Assembly: GCA_019931185.1 (NCBI GenBank)
Contig: JAINDK010000070.1
Coordinates: forward strand, 26,181 to 90,180
DNA length: 64,000 bases
Source: Bryobacter sp. CoA8 C33
GTDB taxonomy: Bacteria > Acidobacteriota > Terriglobia > Bryobacterales > Bryobacteraceae
Reading direction: 5' to 3'
The notes beneath the pieces were generated by a model, which was not told the origin of the DNA, made no database searches, and saw only the letters and a program-made list of their open reading frames with translations. Below, piece by piece: positions 61,159 to 64,000 of this stretch (positions within the stretch are counted from its first letter, which is position 1; each line of letters opens with the position of its first letter). The translations under genes and the position numbers were made by a program.

Positions 61159-63429
61159 TCACTCCCGTCCGAAGCCGATTGCGCTGATGCAGATGACGGC
61201 GGTCGGGGAACGGTCGAACTGCAAGCGCAGGGCGCGGAGTTGGGAGGGCGCGACGCCGAACGCGCGAAGCGGAATCCGCACGGTCTGGAAGACGGGTTCC
61301 CAGTCCTTCGCATCGTCATTCAGGTTGAGCTTGACGAGTTTCGCTTTGAGCGGGGGCGGGATCGATTGAAAGCGGCTGACTGGCACAGATGCAACTCCGG
61401 CGGGGGTGATCAGCTGCAGGGTGAAATCGGGGGATTCGCGCTCCTTTTTCGGTTCCGGTTGATCCTCGTTCTTTCCCGCGGGTTCCCTCGGGTCCTCATC
61501 CAAAGCCGCCACCGAAACCTCCACGGTGCTACGCTCGTCGAGCTTCCACTCAGAAACGGCCTTTTCCGAGAGAGTCAGTTGGTACGATGCGGCCTTGCCG
61601 CCTTGGGGATTCTTCCAACCCAGGAAGACACCATTGTAGTCGCGATTGCTCGAACGCCACGGGATGCGGCCTTCGCGCCAAGTGAGCAGGCCTTCGCCCT
61701 CGATCCGTAGGCCGGGCTGTGAACCCGTGGTGAGATCGGCGTCCTCCCGGTAGGCGGCCAGCGGGACGTAGTCCGGATCGCGATAGCGGCTGCTGTAGAT
61801 CGTTTCGGGCAGCCAGTGGCGGCCCGTTCGCCAATCGGCAAAAAGCCCTTTGTATTCGGCGCGATCCCGCAGGGTGGCTTCGAGGAAGGCGCAGATGTAG
61901 GTTTTCGAGATCCGGCGCTGCTCTTCGGCCGCCAGCAGCGGGCGGGTGTTCAGCATCCACCCCTGGGGCGGCGAGCTGTCATAACGGCCCCAGGAGGTGT
62001 TGAATTGTCCGTGATTGGCCCGGTAAGTCCAGAGTTCGGCCTTGAACGAGGGGCCGGGTTTGGTAAATCGCAGGTGATCCCACTGGCGGCTGCCAAAGAA
62101 GGAGGACACATCGGCGTCATGGGCGCCGTGCAAGGTGAAATAGCTGATGTCTTCAATCCAGCGATGGGCGCCGGATGGTTTGTACTGGCCGTCAACCGGG
62201 GCGATAGCGACCAGGGCGCGGAGGGGAAAGCCATAGTGGAAACGGATGTTGGCATTGTCCGGGTAGTACCGAAGGCGGTTGAACAGCGCCGCGGTGGCCA
62301 CGGCTTCTCCGCCGCGGGAGTGGCCCAGGAGCGCCACCCGCTCGACGTCGACCTTACCGGCGAACGCGTGAGCGCTGGCCGCGGTCCATTCGCGCCACAG
62401 CTTGAGATGTTCCAAGAGCAGCCACCCGCGAACCGGCTGTTGGTTCGGCGGTTCGCCGAACAATCCGCCGTTGAGGAAGTTTTCGTCGATGGAGACGAAG
62501 ACGAAGCCGCGGCTGGCCAGCAACTCGCCCAAGTAGGCGTAGCCAGGATCGGAGAAGTCGGCCATGTTGTGGTTTCCGTGGACCATCAGCGCAAGCGGGA
62601 ACGGGCCCGGACCATCGGGATACCAAACCCGGCCGTTCAGGGGTAGCTTGTCCAGATCAAAGCCCCAATAGAACTTGCGCAGATTTCGCTTCCAGCCGCT
62701 GTAGTCGCGAAAGAACTCGCTCGCGTCGACCGTGCGGGAACGGATGGCGACGTGGGGACCGAATTCAGGCCGGCGGATATCGGTGCCGGCGCCGTAGAAT
62801 GCCGTCCGCACCCCGAAGGGACCCTTTTCGGCGGGGTTGGGCAGGGACAGGACGGGTGGCAGGGAGGCGGCCGGCGGTTTCCAGCGGGAAAGTTCGTCTT
62901 CAGATCCGTCGTGCGCGATCATCCATACGTAGACGCAGGTGCCGGCGAATCCAGCCAGGAGGAGGGCCGCCGTAAGGCGTCGTTTCTCTCCCGCCCGCCA
63001 CATTCCGAGGGACGCGCCGAGCGCTGCCGCGGAGGCGCCAATCCAGGCGGCGAGCAGTGGTCCGGTGTACGGCATTTTCCAGACGAGCGCAATAAGGATG
63101 AGCGAGGCGATGACCAGCGCCATCTGTGTCGGCTGGCGGTTCCGGAGCAGGCCGATCCCGAGGGCCAGGATGAGCAGGATGGCGAGCCAGACGAGGGCGG
63201 CCACCGCGAAGACGAACCCAAAGTCGGCGGCGAGTCCAAAGCCGAGCTGCTGAAAAGCGGTGCCGAGCAAGAGGTGGGCGACGGCCGCAGCCAGCACTGC
63301 ACGCCGCGCGGCGATGCCGGCTGCCGGGCCGGGTCTCCAGGCGAGCCAGCTTTTCTTGACCGATGGGCCAACGGCCTTGACCCACCGACCAAAGGCCCGG
63401 GCTCGCTCGAGGCTTTTCATGGATCCCAT
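61159..63429 (-). CDS. Membrane-anchored alpha/beta hydrolase
   Basis: About 756 residues (start ATG 63429; 63420 or a TTG at 63495 also possible). The N-terminal quarter has five or six membrane helices (e.g. AVLAAAVAHLLLGTAFQQLG, LVWLAILLILALGIGLL). A periplasmic alpha/beta-hydrolase domain follows with FPLALMVHGNHN (oxyanion), ALLGHSRGGEAV (nucleophile elbow G-x-S-x-G) and a late His in YRANHGQF. About 200 residues of beta-sandwich-like sequence end the protein. Possible cutinase/esterase-like activity on bulky esters. Complete and well formed, marking the end of the decayed region. Confidence 0.75.
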   Translation of the reverse strand: MGSMKSLERARAFGRWVKAVGPSVKKSWLAWRPGPAAGIAARRAVLAAAVAHLLLGTAFQQLGFGLAADFGFVFAVAALVWLAILLILALGIGLLRNRQPTQMALVIASLILIALVWKMPYTGPLLAAWIGASAAALGASLGMWRAGEKRRLTAALLLAGFAGTCVYVWMIAHDGSEDELSRWKPPAASLPPVLSLPNPAEKGPFGVRTAFYGAGTDIRRPEFGPHVAIRSRTVDASEFFRDYSGWKRNLRKFYWGFDLDKLPLNGRVWYPDGPGPFPLALMVHGNHNMADFSDPGYAYLGELLASRGFVFVSIDENFLNGGLFGEPPNQQPVRGWLLLEHLKLWREWTAASAHAFAGKVDVERVALLGHSRGGEAVATAALFNRLRYYPDNANIRFHYGFPLRALVAIAPVDGQYKPSGAHRWIEDISYFTLHGAHDADVSSFFGSRQWDHLRFTKPGPSFKAELWTYRANHGQFNTSWGRYDSSPPQGWMLNTRPLLAAEEQRRISKTYICAFLEATLRDRAEYKGLFADWRTGRHWLPETIYSSRYRDPDYVPLAAYREDADLTTGSQPGLRIEGEGLLTWREGRIPWRSSNRDYNGVFLGWKNPQGGKAASYQLTLSEKAVSEWKLDERSTVEVSVAALDEDPREPAGKNEDQPEPKKERESPDFTLQLITPAGVASVPVSRFQSIPPPLKAKLVKLNLNDDAKDWEPVFQTVRIPLRAFGVAPSQLRALRLQFDRSPTAVICISAIGFGRE

Positions 63430-63629
63430 TTTATGCACGGGAGCTTCTTCGTTAGCGGGTTGTTGTCCTCGGGCGGGGTGGTTCGTGTCCGGCAACTCAC
63501 TCGGCAGTAACGATGCGGCGGTTACCCGTGCTAGTCATTATGAAACGACCAACCCCTGACCTGAGACGCGGGTTACGCTAGCGGGTTAGGAAAACCGGCT
63601 CTGAACGAGAATGTGAAGTTGCTGCCCAT

Positions 63630-64000
63630 TTAGGCCACTTTCTTCATAATGACGAATTCAGTCTTTGATGCTGCCATCTGCTGAGCCTTTAGCAGCAGGT
63701 ATCGCAAGTTGCGGTAGCCGCGGCCACGCCGCAGCAGAGCTTTGATGTTTCCGTTAACGGCTTCCACTACTCCAAACGGCACCTTCATTCGGCAGTAGTT
63801 CAGCAGTCCCTCTTCATGACGCAGCAGCATTCGTGCGAGCTTCTCGAAGGGCTTGAGCCTTTGCCATTTCAGTTGGTCGATCCAGCGGTTGAGGTAGCGC
63901 CTCGCTGCCCCTTCATAGGTGTAGGTCCACAGCCGGTCCAGGCTTTCCTTCAACAGATAGGCCTTCATCATTCTGCGGTTATGCCGGAACAGTTCATTCA
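63630..64000 (-). CDS. ISL3-family transposase, partial at window edge
   Basis: The frame is open from the right edge to a stop at 63630, giving about 122 residues: NELFRHNRRMMKAYLLKESL, GAARRYLNRWIDQLKWQRLK, EEGLLNYCRMKVPFGVVEAV and NIKALLRRGRGYRNLRYLLL, the C-terminal third of DDE_Tnp_ISL3. It contains the catalytic Glu region (VVEAVNG). The N-terminal part lies outside the window. The 200 bp between it and the hydrolase gene may hold the element end, but no terminal repeat is certain. Confidence 0.85.
   Translation of the reverse strand, partial: NELFRHNRRMMKAYLLKESLDRLWTYTYEGAARRYLNRWIDQLKWQRLKPFEKLARMLLRHEEGLLNYCRMKVPFGVVEAVNGNIKALLRRGRGYRNLRYLLLKAQQMAASKTEFVIMKKVA

Overview
The window reads as the chromosome of a high-GC, Gram-negative bacterium of the Acidobacteriota, most likely a Bryobacterales/Solibacter-type organism. 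This is inferred from gene content: two very large Oar-like TonB-dependent receptors with an N-terminal carboxypeptidase-regulatory domain, an acidobacterial-type VWFA protein, a PEP-CTERM protein, secreted carbohydrate-active proteins, Gfo/Idh/MocA and ankyrin/CxxCH proteins. No marker gene that would fix the genus is present.

Layout. 0-5.5 kb: secreted serine hydrolase and a carbohydrate-directed group (beta-helix protein, lyase-like jelly roll, alpha-barrel-like protein). 5.5-16 kb: signalling and envelope housekeeping (diguanylate cyclase, amidase, lytic transglycosylase, mobA, MlaF-like ATPase, PpiD-like chaperone, DUF429-pdxH-lolA) ending in an unusual ankyrin/CxxCH/cyclase-repeat protein. 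16-19 kb: a four-gene minus-strand operon, ABC ATPase-permease-histidine kinase-response regulator. 19-21 kb: GT39-like membrane glycosyltransferase, DUF3467, tRNA-Asp. 21-25.6 kb: TlpA-like protein divergent from an Rrf2 regulator, then a coupled operon (32-residue membrane peptide, GAF/ANTAR-like protein, PIG-L deacetylase, class V aminotransferase) behind a promoter flanked by two identical palindromes. 25.6-27.6 kb: phosphoribosyltransferase and polyprenyl glycosylphosphotransferase. 27.6-32.5 kb: two DUF3299 proteins, MerC, an ABC ATPase/permease and a zinc-type HemB, which look like a metal-homeostasis island. 32.6-36 kb: LolD-like ATPase and ClpC. 36-53 kb: a nuclease pseudogene, hydrolase, oxidoreductase, VWA protein, RluD, SDR, two TonB receptors, PepSY and pyruvyl-transferase proteins. 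52-64 kb: decayed accessory DNA.

The 52-61 kb stretch is the most eventful. A 296-bp block carrying the 5' end of the second TonB receptor occurs twice, about 98% identical by eye (six differences). The distant copy is followed by a decayed one-component-regulator-like gene (DNA-binding-like N-terminus, one membrane helix, LamG-like repeats). Only an internally deleted remnant of that gene survives at the receptor locus. The distant copy cuts a membrane-NUDIX fusion gene inside its Nudix box. Further right lie fragments of ISL3, IS4, a mobile-element-type primase, a left-truncated IS6 element and the 3' end of a Tn3-family transposase with its 38-bp terminal repeat. A second ISL3 transposase runs off the right edge.

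A recurrent feature is in-frame nonsense codons that fit single C-to-T or G-to-A transitions, in at least four otherwise readable genes. All function calls come from reading the sequence without database searches.
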